Of a stretch of DNA of 64,000 bases, positions 33,311 through 42,319 are shown piece by piece; the stretch's first letter is position 1; each line of letters begins with the position of its first letter. Origin of the DNA: Haloglomus litoreum (GTDB lineage: Archaea > Halobacteriota > Halobacteria > Halobacteriales > Haloarculaceae); NCBI RefSeq assembly GCF_029338515.1, contig NZ_CP119988.1:1116001-1180000 (forward strand), written 5' to 3'. The notes beneath the pieces are model-generated. The model made no database searches, was not told the DNA's origin, and saw nothing but the letters and a program-made list of their open reading frames with translations. The translations under genes were made by a program, and so were the position numbers.

Positions 33311-33435
33311 ACGCTGAGTCGGTTGGTCGCGGGGGTAAGCGTGACGGAGCGGGCCATCACTGGTACGGCGACACAGGGTGAAATGGGGGTTTGAGATTCC
33401 GGGACCGTATTCCATGGACGGCCCGTCCGTGGGGT

Positions 33436-34185
33436 ATGGACAGACGAACGTTCCTCTCGGGGGTCGGAGCCGCCGGAGGAGCCGCGCTCGCCGGGTGTTC
33501 GAACCCCCTCGCCTCCCCGACCCGTGTCGAGAGCCGGCGAGGAATCACGTTCGGGGCCGACATCGTGGGGGACGACGCCCGCTCGAAGGAGGCGTGGGAG
33601 CCGTTCGAGGCGTCGATGCACGACCGCTACGGGTCGCTGGGCGTCTACGGCGATGCCGGCCCGGACCCGGAGCACGGGCTGGAGTTCGGCGGCGGCTGGA
33701 CGCAGCCGCTCGACCACGAGGGCGGCCTCGAATCCCACCACGCGCTGGTCTTCCACCGGTTCCCGGGGGGCGAGGACGGCACCGCGGGTGGCGCGCTCTG
33801 GCTCTGGAGCGCGGTCGACCCGACCGCCGCTGACGGCGCAACCGTCGAGCGCATCGAGGCGGCCGTCGACCTGCCGTCGAACGGAGCCTCGATGGGGATC
33901 TACGACCCGGCACAGGACTACCGGAGCGAGGACACGGACGCCTACGGCGTGGCGACCCCCCGGATGGACGTGGACGGGCTCTCGGTCTCGATGGCACTCC
34001 CGGCCGGTCGCGTCGGATACGACCCCGAGGGCACGACGGTCGGGGAGGGGGGCGGCTACGCGCCGCTGTGGCAGGGCAGCCACGAGGGGATGGTGGGGCT
34101 GGTCGCGACCTGTATGCTGGCGTGGCCGGCCGAGGACGGACAGACGCTCCAGTGGTCGGTCGCCGTCGAGACCCTGGGTGCGTGA
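33436..34185 (+). CDS. Tat lipoprotein of unknown function
   Basis: A 249-residue exported lipoprotein. MDRRTFLSGVGAAGGAALAG followed by Cys is a Tat signal with lipobox. The mature domain is beta-rich with ALVFHRFPGGEDGTAGGAL and an acidic surface. No known domain is recognised. I chose the ATG at 33436, which puts RR at residues 3-4; an upstream in-frame start at 33391 would bury the signal. It has no obvious operon partner: dph5 diverges and the hydrolase gene follows after 105 bp. Confidence 0.7.
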   Translation: MDRRTFLSGVGAAGGAALAGCSNPLASPTRVESRRGITFGADIVGDDARSKEAWEPFEASMHDRYGSLGVYGDAGPDPEHGLEFGGGWTQPLDHEGGLESHHALVFHRFPGGEDGTAGGALWLWSAVDPTAADGATVERIEAAVDLPSNGASMGIYDPAQDYRSEDTDAYGVATPRMDVDGLSVSMALPAGRVGYDPEGTTVGEGGGYAPLWQGSHEGMVGLVATCMLAWPAEDGQTLQWSVAVETLGA

Positions 34186-34290
34186 ACCTCGCCCCGGGCG
34201 CAGGGGAGAGCGGACGGAGGCCGGCTGTCGGGCGGCCTCTCCGGCCTCGCCGACCCCACCGTTAATCCGGGCAGGTCGAGACCACAGCGT

Positions 34291-35658
34291 ATGCCGAGCG
34301 ATGCCCTCCCCGATGCGACCGCCCGCGAACTCGACGGCTTCCTCGAGGACTGGCTCGCCGACGAGGACGTGCCCGGCGTCAGCGTCGCGGTCGTCGACAC
34401 GGACGGCCTGCGCTACGCCGCGGGCCTCGGTGCGCGCTCGCTGGAGCCCCGCGCGCCGGCGACGCCGGATACCCGCTACGCCGTCGCGTCGCTGGCCAAG
34501 CCCGTTGTCGCGACGGGCGTCCTGCAATTGGCCGAGCGCGAGGGACTCGCCCTCGACGATGCGGTCGCCGACCACCTCCCCGTGCTGGCGGACGCGCCGG
34601 GCGAGCCAGTCACGGTCGGCGACCTGCTCTCGCACTCGTCGGGTCTGCCGCGGGACTTCGTCGCGACCCACAGGGACCTGGCCGACCGGGCGGCGCTGTG
34701 CGAGCACATGGATTCGGTCGCCGAGCGGCGACTGACCGACCGCAGGCGGTACGCCTACTCGAACGGGGGCTACATGCTGCTGGGCGAGGTCATCGAGTCG
34801 GTCGACGGTCGCCCGTTCCGGACGTATCTCGCCGACGAGGTGCTGGCGCCGCTCGGGATGGACCGCTCGGGGTTCGAGTCCGCGCTCTTCGACGACGAGG
34901 ACGTGATGACGGGGTACGCGCCCGGCGACGACGGGCCGAAGGCGGCGGGGCCGGACCCGGAGGAGATCGACCACGCGGGCGCGTCCGGCGGCCTCCTGGC
35001 CACGGTGACGGACCTGTCGCGGCTGCTGCGCTGCGTCCTGAACGGGGGGGAACTCGATGGGACGCGGCTGCTGGAGCCCGGGAGCGTCGGGCGGATGACG
35101 ACCCGGCAGTCGCCGCCGCTGCCGACGGTCGACGGGAGCGAGCCGGGCTACGGCTACGGCTGGGAGGTGAGCGAGCTCCTCGGTGAGCGGCTGGTGACCC
35201 ACCGTGGCGGCCTCGGCGTCGCCAGCGCGTACGTCGGGCTGCTCCCCGAGCGGGGCGTCGGCGTCGCGCTGGGCTTCAACAGCGGCAGCCACCCCACCGT
35301 CACGGCGGGCAAGAGCGCGCTGGCGCTGGCCTGTGGCGAGGACCCGATGTCGGTCGTCGACGAACTCCGGATCACGCGGGCCGTCGAGCGGGTGACGGGG
35401 ACCTACGAGGCCCACGGCGGCCGGTCGTCGGTGGCCGTCTCGGCGTCGTTCCCGGGGACCGTCGAGGTCCGACTCGGCGGCGAGGACGGCGACCGCTCGT
35501 TCACCGCCGCCCACGAGGTCGTCGAGGCCGACCGCTACGTCTTCGAGACGCACGACGCCAGCGGCGTCCGGATGGTCGCCGAGTTCCGGCTGGACGACCA
35601 CGGTGTCGAACTCCGGCTGTCGATGGGGAAGTGGACGACCGTGTTCACGCGGGCGTAG
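34291..35658 (+). CDS. Serine hydrolase, class C beta-lactamase / penicillin-binding fold
   Basis: A 455-residue cytoplasmic hydrolase (no signal peptide). The catalytic tetrad is S67-x-x-K70 (VASLAKPVV) and Y156-S-N158 (YAYSNGGYML). A C-terminal HRGG in RLVTHRGGLGVA matches the HxG motif. After about residue 355 comes an extra beta-domain (VTGTYEAHGGRSSVAVS and ELRLSMGKW) of the lipocalin-like type seen in archaeal esterases of this clan. Archaea lack peptidoglycan, so an esterase or D-amino-acid peptidase role is more likely than cell wall work. Confidence 0.9.
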   Translation: MPSDALPDATARELDGFLEDWLADEDVPGVSVAVVDTDGLRYAAGLGARSLEPRAPATPDTRYAVASLAKPVVATGVLQLAEREGLALDDAVADHLPVLADAPGEPVTVGDLLSHSSGLPRDFVATHRDLADRAALCEHMDSVAERRLTDRRRYAYSNGGYMLLGEVIESVDGRPFRTYLADEVLAPLGMDRSGFESALFDDEDVMTGYAPGDDGPKAAGPDPEEIDHAGASGGLLATVTDLSRLLRCVLNGGELDGTRLLEPGSVGRMTTRQSPPLPTVDGSEPGYGYGWEVSELLGERLVTHRGGLGVASAYVGLLPERGVGVALGFNSGSHPTVTAGKSALALACGEDPMSVVDELRITRAVERVTGTYEAHGGRSSVAVSASFPGTVEVRLGGEDGDRSFTAAHEVVEADRYVFETHDASGVRMVAEFRLDDHGVELRLSMGKWTTVFTRA

Positions 35659-35687
35659 CGCGCGGTGGTGGTCGCCGCTCGGCGCGC

Positions 35688-36272
35688 TCAGGCGTCCGGT
35701 GCCCCGACGAACGCGGGAGGGTCGGCGTTCCGGCGGTCGTCGAGGAACGCCCGCTCGGCGTCGTCGAGGTTCTCGCGCTCGCGGAAGCGGTCCAGGCCCG
35801 CGCGGTAGCGCTCGCCGTCGGCGGTCGCGGGACGGCCGGCAGGCCGCGCCAGCACCAGTTCCGCGAGGCCGCTCTCCTCGCCGGCCCACGTGAAGCCGGC
35901 CTTGTACAGCGCCTCGTAGGAGAACGCGTTGTTGACGCCGATGGCGACGTGTTCGAAGCCCCGGTCGGCCGCGCGGGCGGCGACGAACGCTGCGAGGCGG
36001 GCCCCGAGCCCACCCCCACGGGTGTCCTGCCGGACGGTCAGGTAGCGGAGCTTCAGCGTGTCGGCGTCGGTGCGGTCGGCGTCGAACGCGGCCGCGGCGA
36101 GGGCCGCGTCGGGATCCGAGGGGTCGCCGCGCTCGGGCGCGTACGCGACGGCCTTGCCCGTGCTGGACATCACGAACTTCCCGGCGTAGGCGAACGCCCG
36201 GTAGTCGAGCCGCAGCGTCGGGCCGTCGTCGGGCCATCCGAGCACCGCGTACGCGACCGCCGACTCGTCCAT
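35688..36272 (-). CDS. GNAT family N-acetyltransferase
   Basis: A 194-residue acetyltransferase. The acetyl-CoA loop is LTVRQDTRGGGLGARLAAFV, after the beta-4 strand TLKLRYLTV. The following helix and strand (FEHVAIGVNNAFSYEALYKAGFTWAG) complete motif A/B of GNAT. The C-terminal 45 residues (RYRAGLDRFRERENLDDAER) form a charged helical extension. The substrate cannot be told. It is convergent with the beta-lactamase-fold gene, with 29 bp between stops. Confidence 0.85.
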   Translation of the reverse strand: MDESAVAYAVLGWPDDGPTLRLDYRAFAYAGKFVMSSTGKAVAYAPERGDPSDPDAALAAAAFDADRTDADTLKLRYLTVRQDTRGGGLGARLAAFVAARAADRGFEHVAIGVNNAFSYEALYKAGFTWAGEESGLAELVLARPAGRPATADGERYRAGLDRFRERENLDDAERAFLDDRRNADPPAFVGAPDA

Positions 36273-36458
36273 ACGGGGCGTCGGTGCTGCCGTGTGAAAA
36301 CGACGGCGGGGGATCGCCAGCGATCTCTATCGGTACCGGACCAGTATCCTGATAATCTCCGGAATTCTGCCGGTGTCGACTTGTTTCACGAGTTGTCTCG
36401 CTGGCGGGTTCCCGCTGGGAGCGAGGCGCACAAGTCACCGCGTCCCGAAGCCCGGCAC

Positions 36459-36872
36459 ATGAGCACTGCCGCCGCTCTCTCGTCCCGGTTCGACCGCTCG
36501 GCCACGACCGTCGGCCTCGCGCTGGTCGACCTGGTCCTCATCATGGCCTTCTTCGTCCTCGGTGAGCTCCAGCACGGGGGCGTCGCCGCCATCCCGAGTG
36601 CGCCGGTCGCCGCCGCACCGTTCCTGTTTGGCTGGGTCGTCTCCACGGTCCTGCTCGGCCTGTACGGGCCGCCGTGGCGCGAGTCGCTGCGCGACGCCGC
36701 CATCCGGACCGCTGGTGCGTGGACGGGTGCGGTCGCCATCGGACAGCTGCTCCGCGACTCCGCGTTCCTCCCGGGCAACGCCGCGCCCGCGTTCATCCTC
36801 GTCTCGCTGGTCGTCGGGATGGCACTGCTGGTGCCGTGGCGGCTCGCCGCGCTCCGGTTCGAGCTTGTTTGA
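36459..36872 (+). CDS. DUF3054 family membrane protein
   Basis: A 137-residue four-helix membrane protein. The segments are LALVDLVLIMAFFVLGEL, AAPFLFGWVVSTVLLGLYG, AAIRTAGAWTGAVAIGQLL and APAFILVSLVVGMALLVPW, with RLAALR at the cytoplasmic end. Length, order and the WxxA motif fit DUF3054, a family of unknown role. I chose the ATG at 36459. An AT-rich island follows directly downstream. Confidence 0.82.
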   Translation: MSTAAALSSRFDRSATTVGLALVDLVLIMAFFVLGELQHGGVAAIPSAPVAAAPFLFGWVVSTVLLGLYGPPWRESLRDAAIRTAGAWTGAVAIGQLLRDSAFLPGNAAPAFILVSLVVGMALLVPWRLAALRFELV

Positions 36873-37212
36873 ACGGACACCCGCCACCCCCTACTGGAGG
36901 TTCGCCGTGGCTTCCGGAACTCCCCGGGTCAAGAAATCGACATAACAACTAAATTTGTATATATGGGGTTGAATGATATGTATTCTGACATTTCTGGCAT
37001 TATGAAGAATCCAAAACCTTGGATTCTAGAATTACATTTAGTATTTATGATTTATATGCGACATATAGTTATTGTTCGGATTCTTGGTGAATGGTAATAC
37101 AAATTAGATTGTATAGTTGTACTGTCGATTCCTTCCCGGAAGACGCGGTTCCCTCGGATTCGGGATGGATGTCCCCGGGCGGCAGATCGCGGAGATCCGG
37201 CTGGACGGCCGT
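36873..37212. other. AT-rich intergenic island at the boundary of the catabolic region
   Basis: A 340-bp spacer. From about 36940 to 37125 the composition falls sharply, to runs such as ACAACTAAATTTGTATATAT and TTTATGATTTATATGCGAC, in a genome near 70% GC. It contains the hairpin listed at 37007-37026 and a 10-bp palindrome ATTCTAGAAT (37023-37032). I see no ORF with haloarchaeal codon use, no tRNA and no transposase remnant. It separates housekeeping genes on the left from acyl-CoA genes on the right. Confidence 0.7.
37007..37026. repeat. Perfect 8-bp hairpin in AT-rich island
   Basis: GAATCCAA (37007-37014), loop AACC, TTGGATTC (37019-37026). It could be a terminator-like structure, an operator or the edge of a lost element. 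Confidence 0.5.
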
Positions 37213-38031
37213 CTACTCGAACTCCTCGGAGACCGCCGGCGGTCCCTCGATCACGATCGTCTCGCCGGTGAGGTAGCTCGACGCCGGCGTGGCGAGGAAC
37301 ACTACCGCATCGGCGATCTCGTCGGCACCGCCGACGACCCGGTCGACCGTCGAACGGTCGTGGGCGGTCTCGGACCCGACGCCCATGACACCCGCCGAGC
37401 CGGGGGTCAGGACGAGCCCGGGCGCGATGCAGTTGACCCGGACGTCCCGGTCGGCCCACTCGTTAGCGAGCGAGCGCGTCAGGTTCTCGACGCCGGCCTT
37501 GGCGGCGCCGTAGTGGCTCATCGTCTTCGAGCCGTACTGGCCAGCGACCGACGAGAAGTTCACGATACGCCCGCCGCCCGACAAGTGTGGGAGCGCCGCG
37601 GTCGAGCAGAGGTGGGTCCCCTTCAGGTTGATCTCCGCGACGGTGTCCCAGCCGTTCGGCGAGATCTCCTCGGCACTGCTGACGAACGACGCCCCCGCGT
37701 TGTTCACCAGCACGTCCAGCCCCCCCAGCTCCTCGACCGTCTCCGCGACCGCCTGGTCGACGGCCTCTGGGTCGGACACGTCCGTCTCGACCGGGAGCGC
37801 CGCCGCGTCGAAGGTCGCCTCCAGCTCCTCGGCGACCGACTCCAGGTCGTCCAGCGACCGGCTCGCCAGGGCGACGTCCATCCCGACCGCGGCCAGTTCG
37901 AACGCCGTCACGCGGCCGATACCGCGGCTCGCCCCTGTGACGAGCGCCACGTCCCCCTCCGCACGGAACCGGTCGCCCACGTCCGCGACGTCACTGGCCG
38001 ATAGCCACTCGTACGCGTCGTCTGCTGCCAT
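37213..38031 (-). CDS. SDR family oxidoreductase
   Basis: A 272-residue short-chain dehydrogenase. It has the cofactor motif TGASRGIG (about residues 32-39), the NNAG motif and the catalytic Ser in VNFSSVAGQYG. The Tyr-Lys pair is in SHYGAAKAGVENL. The C-terminal substrate loop has APGLVLTPGSAGVMG, typical of hydroxyacyl-CoA or 3-oxoacyl reductase-like members. A 24-residue leader precedes the Rossmann fold. It is the first plus-of-boundary gene of the acyl-CoA region. A TATA-like element (in AAAATAGC, near 38058) is 27 nt upstream. Confidence 0.85.
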   Translation of the reverse strand: MAADDAYEWLSASDVADVGDRFRAEGDVALVTGASRGIGRVTAFELAAVGMDVALASRSLDDLESVAEELEATFDAAALPVETDVSDPEAVDQAVAETVEELGGLDVLVNNAGASFVSSAEEISPNGWDTVAEINLKGTHLCSTAALPHLSGGGRIVNFSSVAGQYGSKTMSHYGAAKAGVENLTRSLANEWADRDVRVNCIAPGLVLTPGSAGVMGVGSETAHDRSTVDRVVGGADEIADAVVFLATPASSYLTGETIVIEGPPAVSEEFE

Positions 38032-38090
38032 ACGCGGTCCACCGGAGCCAGGGGAAAATAGCTACCGGCCCGAGAGCCACCGATCCGGCG

Positions 38091-39275
38091 TCAGTACGAA
38101 CGCGGGAGGCCGAGCACGTTCTCGGCGATGTGGTTGCGCATCATCTGGCTGGAGCCCGGCGCGATGGTCGCCAGCCGCGACTGCTTCCAGAGATCGACCA
38201 CGAAGTAGTCCTCGCTGAGCCCGTTCCCACCGTGGACCTGGACGGCGAAGTCACAGGCGTCGTAGCCGGCCTCGGAACCGCGTAGCTTCGCCATGTTGGC
38301 CGCCGCGCCGGCGTCACGGTCCTCGGCGTCGACCTGCCAGGCGGCCTTCTTCAGGAGCTGCTCGGCGGCCTCCAGGTGCGACCACTTGTCGGCGATCGGG
38401 TGCTGGATCGCCTGGTGACTGCCGATGGGCGCGTCGAAGACGTGCCGTTCGCTGGCGTAGTCGACTGCCCGCTTGAGCGCACACTTGCCCGTCCCGATGG
38501 AGCCGGCTGCACCGACGATCCGCTCCGGATTGACCGTCTCGAACAGGTGGTAGAGCCCGTTGCCCTCCTCACCGATCACCGCGTCGGCGTCGAGGCGGTA
38601 GTCGTCGAAGCTGATCTCGTACTGCTTCTCCGGGGCCGGGATACCGGTGTCGAGTTCGCGGTACTCCACCCCGGACTCGTGCGGGTCGGCGAGGAACAGC
38701 GTGATTCCCTGCGTCCGCCGTTCGACTTCCGCTCGGGGCGTCGTCCGTGCGACCAGGAGCATCTTGTCCGCGCGCCCGACGCCGCTGATCCACTGCTTCG
38801 AGCCGTTGACCACGTACCCGTCGCCGTCCCGCTCGGCCGTGGTGTCCAGGTTGGGCGTGTTGTGGCCCGCGCCGGGCTCGGTCAGTGCCATGCAGAACCG
38901 CATCTCCCCGTTCACGAGCTGTGGGAGGTACTCCGACTTCTGATGCTCCGTGCCGTTCCGCGTGAGCGTGATCGCGCCGAACACCGGCGTCACGACGAAC
39001 AGCATCTCCGCACCCATGCAGCCGTGCTCCGTGAGCGTCCGGACGATGGCCGTCAGCTCCTGGAGCCCCATCCCCTCGCCGCCGTACTCCTGCGGGACCG
39101 TCGCCCCCAGAAAGCCCGCGTCGGCGCAGTCCTCCCAGAACGCCGTCGGGTCCTCCTGTTCGCCGTTGACGGTCTGCCAGTAGTCGTCGTCGTAGTTCGA
39201 GGCGACCTCCGCGGCCGTCTCCTCGATCATCCGTAATGCGTCACCTTCACCGAAGGCTGCGCCGCTCTGAGCCAT
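38091..39275 (-). CDS. Acyl-CoA dehydrogenase
   Basis: A 394-residue FAD enzyme that introduces the alpha-beta double bond into an acyl-CoA. Family signatures are CMALTEPGAGHNTPNLDT (FAD/substrate loop), NGSKQWISGVGRAD and, in the C-terminal helical domain, RHVFDAPIGSHQAIQHPIAD and DFAVQVHGGNGLSEDYFV. It is of full length. A promoter-like GTACTAAC lies about 26 nt upstream. It lies beside an SDR, an acyl-CoA ligase and an ACAD11-type kinase, so it is part of a beta-oxidation set. Chain-length preference cannot be told. Confidence 0.93.
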   Translation of the reverse strand: MAQSGAAFGEGDALRMIEETAAEVASNYDDDYWQTVNGEQEDPTAFWEDCADAGFLGATVPQEYGGEGMGLQELTAIVRTLTEHGCMGAEMLFVVTPVFGAITLTRNGTEHQKSEYLPQLVNGEMRFCMALTEPGAGHNTPNLDTTAERDGDGYVVNGSKQWISGVGRADKMLLVARTTPRAEVERRTQGITLFLADPHESGVEYRELDTGIPAPEKQYEISFDDYRLDADAVIGEEGNGLYHLFETVNPERIVGAAGSIGTGKCALKRAVDYASERHVFDAPIGSHQAIQHPIADKWSHLEAAEQLLKKAAWQVDAEDRDAGAAANMAKLRGSEAGYDACDFAVQVHGGNGLSEDYFVVDLWKQSRLATIAPGSSQMMRNHIAENVLGLPRSY

Positions 39276-39377
39276 ACGCTAGCGTGTGTCTCCATCGTAC
39301 TAACTGTTGTTCATCACGAGTCGGGTGCTAGCGGCCCGAGTCCGCTGGCGACCCCCACGGTCAGTCCGGTGACACGG

Positions 39378-41039
39378 TCAGTTACGGTCGTCCTCGTGCC
39401 CGTCCCTGAGTTCGGTCCGCCTGATCTTTCCCGTGACGGTCTTCGGGAGGTCGTCGACGAATTCGATCTCGCGGGGATACTCGTGGGCGGAGAGGCGGTC
39501 GCGGACGAACCCCTTGATCGCCTCTCGCGTCTCCCCGGTGGCGGCGGCGTCGTCGGCGGGGACGACGAAGGCCTTGACCCGCTCGCCGCGCTCGTCGTCG
39601 GGGACGCCGACGACCGCCGCCTCCATGACGGCATCGTGCTCGACCAGTTTCGACTCCACGTCGAACGGGCCGATCCGGTAGCCCGCCGACAGGATCACGT
39701 CGTCGGCCCGCCCCTCGAACCAGTAGTAGCCGTCCTCGTCCTCTCGGGCCAGGTCGTCAGTCAGCACCCAATCGTCGATCCGGGACTCCGCCGTCTTCTC
39801 CGGCCGCTCCCAGTACTCGAGGAACGTGCTCGGGAACGTCCTGATGGCGATCTCGCCGGTCTCGCCGCGCTCGACCGGCTCGAGCGTCCCCGGTTCGACG
39901 AGCTTCGTCTCGATACCGGGGTAGGGCTTGCCCATGCTCCCCGGTTTGACCACCCAGGAATCGAACGGGTAGTTCGCCACCACGGTCCCGTACATCTCCG
40001 AGCAGCCGTAGGTGTCGAGGATGGGCGTCCCGAACCGCTCGCGGGCCCACTCCACGACCGGCGCGTTGAGGGGTTCGCCGACCGACAGGAGTGTCCGCAG
40101 GTCCAGGTCGCGCCCTTCGAGCAGGTCGGCCTGCTTCCACAGCATCCGGTAGGCCGTCGGGACACTGAACAGGACGGTGATCGGATGCTCGTCGAGGATG
40201 TCGACCCAGGCCGCGGCGTCGAACTCCCCCTCGTAGACCACGAACGGCACCCCCCAGAACAGCGCGCCGAAGGGGTTGAGCCCGGTCAGCCAGCCGGGGT
40301 CGGCGGTACACCAGTAGAGATCCCCTGCCCGGAGGCCCGCAGGGAGTTTGGCGAAGCTCGCGTTCCCGACGGTGAAGTCGTGGCTGTGGACCACGCCCTT
40401 CGCCGGCCCGGTCGTGCCGGAGGTGTAGTAGAGGAAGGCGGGGTCGTCCGGCGCCGTCCGGACGGTCTCGAACGTGGGGGCGGCGTCGGCGACGCCCTCG
40501 TCGTAATCCACGTCGCCGTCCCGGAGCCGCCCGCCGCCACGGTCGATCACGACGACATTCTCCACGGTGTCGACGTCCGAGACCGCGTTGGCGACCGTGT
40601 CCCGGTTCGCTGCGGTCGTGACGACGGTCCCGGCCCGGCTGTCGGCCACCCGGTGCTCGATACCGTCCGGGCCGTACCGCTCGTTGATCGCCCCGAATAT
40701 CGCCCCGGTCTTCAACGTCCCCAGGATGGTGAAGTAGTGCTCCGGGATCCGCGGCAGGTACGTGATGACGCGGTCCCCACGCTCGACGCCGAGCCCGGTC
40801 AGCAGGTTCGCCACCTCGTTCGACCGTCGGCGCAGGTCGGCGTACGTGAGTCGCCGCTCCTCGCCGTCGGCCCCCAGCCAGAGGATCGCCAGTGTGTCGC
40901 CGTCGTCGGCGTGCCGGTCGGTCGACTCGTGCGCGAAGTTCAGTGCCGTCTCGGCGTCCCAGTCGCACTCGGCACGGAGTGCGTCCCAGTCGAACGACGC
41001 CGTGACCGAGTCGTAGTCGGTCGCCTCGTTCAGGAACAT
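39378..41039 (-). CDS. AMP-forming acyl-CoA synthetase
   Basis: A 553-residue ANL-family ligase that activates a carboxylic acid to its CoA thioester. The P-loop is YYTSGTTGPAKGVVHSHDF. The A5 motif is YGCSEMYGTVV, the hinge region is DWVLTDDLAREDEDGYYWFEGRADD, and the catalytic Lys is in DLPKTVTGKIRRTEL. HWCTADPGW-type residues (YWCTADPGWLTGL) suggest the acetyl/medium-chain (MACS) branch. A TATA-like GTTATAT lies 30 nt upstream of the ATG at 41039. It is divergent from the kinase gene. Confidence 0.92.
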   Translation of the reverse strand: MFLNEATDYDSVTASFDWDALRAECDWDAETALNFAHESTDRHADDGDTLAILWLGADGEERRLTYADLRRRSNEVANLLTGLGVERGDRVITYLPRIPEHYFTILGTLKTGAIFGAINERYGPDGIEHRVADSRAGTVVTTAANRDTVANAVSDVDTVENVVVIDRGGGRLRDGDVDYDEGVADAAPTFETVRTAPDDPAFLYYTSGTTGPAKGVVHSHDFTVGNASFAKLPAGLRAGDLYWCTADPGWLTGLNPFGALFWGVPFVVYEGEFDAAAWVDILDEHPITVLFSVPTAYRMLWKQADLLEGRDLDLRTLLSVGEPLNAPVVEWARERFGTPILDTYGCSEMYGTVVANYPFDSWVVKPGSMGKPYPGIETKLVEPGTLEPVERGETGEIAIRTFPSTFLEYWERPEKTAESRIDDWVLTDDLAREDEDGYYWFEGRADDVILSAGYRIGPFDVESKLVEHDAVMEAAVVGVPDDERGERVKAFVVPADDAAATGETREAIKGFVRDRLSAHEYPREIEFVDDLPKTVTGKIRRTELRDGHEDDRN

Positions 41040-41146
41040 CGATCCGCAGGTTCGACGGCGGGCACGTTATATCTACTGCCGGATGGAGCGCCGGCTCGCG
41101 GCCGTCCCACGGCGCCGGCAGCCTCCCGAGTCCATCGGCACGAAAG

Positions 41147-41152
41147 CATATT
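41147..41152 (+). promoter_or_regulatory. TATA box of the ACAD11-type kinase gene
   Basis: CATATT (in AAAGCATATTGTG) is centred 27 nt before the ATG at 41177, consistent with a leaderless transcript and with choosing this ATG. Confidence 0.45.
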
Positions 41153-41176
41153 GTGCCGGGCCGCGTCCACACTGGC

Positions 41177-42244
41177 ATGAGTCCCGGCGACGACCGTCTC
41201 GACGAGCTGGTCGATCCGGACGCCCTCTCGGCCTGCCTGCGGGCCGAACTGGGCGAATCCGACACGTTCGAGCTCACGTACCACGACGAGGGCCACTCCA
41301 ACGAACTGTTGTTCGTCCGCTGGGGGGACGAGGAGTACGCGCTCCGCCGACCGCCGACCGGGACGACGCCCGAGTCCGCACACGACGTCCTCCGGGAGTA
41401 CGAGGTGCTCTCCGCGCTCGGCGACGCCGCCGTGCCCGTTCCCGAGATGGTGTTCGCCTGCGAGGACCACGACGTCATCGGCAGCGACTTCTTCGTCATG
41501 GAGCGGCTGGACGGCACGGTCATCCACAACGACACGGGTGAGCCCGGGCGGTTCGGGGAGCCGGCCCACCGGCGGCGCGTCGGGACGGAGCTGGCGGAGA
41601 CGCTCGCGGCCATCCACGCCGTCGACTACGAGCGTGTCGGCCTGGGCGACTACGGACGCCCCGAACAGTACCTCTCGAAGCAGGTCTCGCTCTGGAGGGC
41701 CCAGCTCGAGGGGACGCTGGAGCGGACGGATCGGACCCTCGACCCCCTCCGGACGGCCGGCGACTGGCTCGCCGACGCCGTCCCCGAACAGTCCGGCCCC
41801 ACGCTCGTCCACGGCGACTACAAGCTGGACAACGTGATGTTCGCCCCCGGGACACCCCCGGAGATCGTCGGCGTGTTCGACTGGGAGATGAGCACGCTGG
41901 GCGACCCGCTCGCCGACGTCGGCTACATGCTGTTCAACTGGGGACCGGCCAGCGACGACCTCGCGGTCCCGGAGCTGTTCCCCCCCTTCACCGACCGTGA
42001 GGGCTACCCCTCCCGACAGGAACTCGTCGAGCTGTACGAGGCAGCGAGCGGCCGCGAGTACCGCCACGACCGGTTCTACCGCGCGCTGGCGGGGTTCAAA
42101 CTCGCGACGGCGCTGGAGGCGTTCTACGCACGGTACCTCGAGGGGACGACCAGCGACCCGATGTACCCCGCCCTCGAGGAGGGGGTCCCGGAACTCGCAA
42201 CCCGCGTCGAACGCATCATCGACGGAGCGGAGCCGCTCGACTGA
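41177..42244 (+). CDS. ACAD10/11-type phosphotransferase (APH fold)
   Basis: A 355-residue aminoglycoside-phosphotransferase-fold kinase. It has the N-lobe motif HSNELLFVRWGDEEYALRR, the catalytic loop LVHGDYKLDNVMF and the metal-binding Asp in VFDWEMSTLGDPLADVGYM. These exact motifs define the ACAD10/ACAD11 kinase subfamily, which in mammals phosphorylates 4-hydroxyacyl-CoAs. Here the kinase is free-standing rather than fused to an acyl-CoA dehydrogenase, but such a dehydrogenase and an SDR are encoded within 3 kb. A role in hydroxyacyl-CoA breakdown is an inference from that context; true antibiotic resistance is unlikely. Confidence 0.85.
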   Translation: MSPGDDRLDELVDPDALSACLRAELGESDTFELTYHDEGHSNELLFVRWGDEEYALRRPPTGTTPESAHDVLREYEVLSALGDAAVPVPEMVFACEDHDVIGSDFFVMERLDGTVIHNDTGEPGRFGEPAHRRRVGTELAETLAAIHAVDYERVGLGDYGRPEQYLSKQVSLWRAQLEGTLERTDRTLDPLRTAGDWLADAVPEQSGPTLVHGDYKLDNVMFAPGTPPEIVGVFDWEMSTLGDPLADVGYMLFNWGPASDDLAVPELFPPFTDREGYPSRQELVELYEAASGREYRHDRFYRALAGFKLATALEAFYARYLEGTTSDPMYPALEEGVPELATRVERIIDGAEPLD

Positions 42245-42319
42245 GCCCCGCGCGGCCACCGGGAGCACCGACCCGTACCGGCCGCCAAGTTATTTGATGG
42301 TCCGGACACACGAGTCGAT

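Noticed and set aside
34291-35658. Antibiotic-inactivating beta-lactamase
   Set aside because: SxxK and YxN motifs define the fold, not the activity; there is no signal peptide and archaea have no peptidoglycan.
33049-36438. A 1129-residue minus-strand open frame across dph5, the lipoprotein and the hydrolase
   Set aside because: It lies antisense to several clear genes, has Arg/Gly/Pro composition and no domain; it is a GC-driven shadow.
39369-41180. A 603-residue plus-strand open frame opposite the acyl-CoA synthetase
   Set aside because: It is the reverse complement shadow of a ligase with all catalytic motifs; its own sequence has none.
41177-42244. Aminoglycoside resistance gene
   Set aside because: The APH fold is present, but the ACAD10/11-type motifs and acyl-CoA neighbours point to metabolism; resistance to aminoglycosides has little meaning in archaea.
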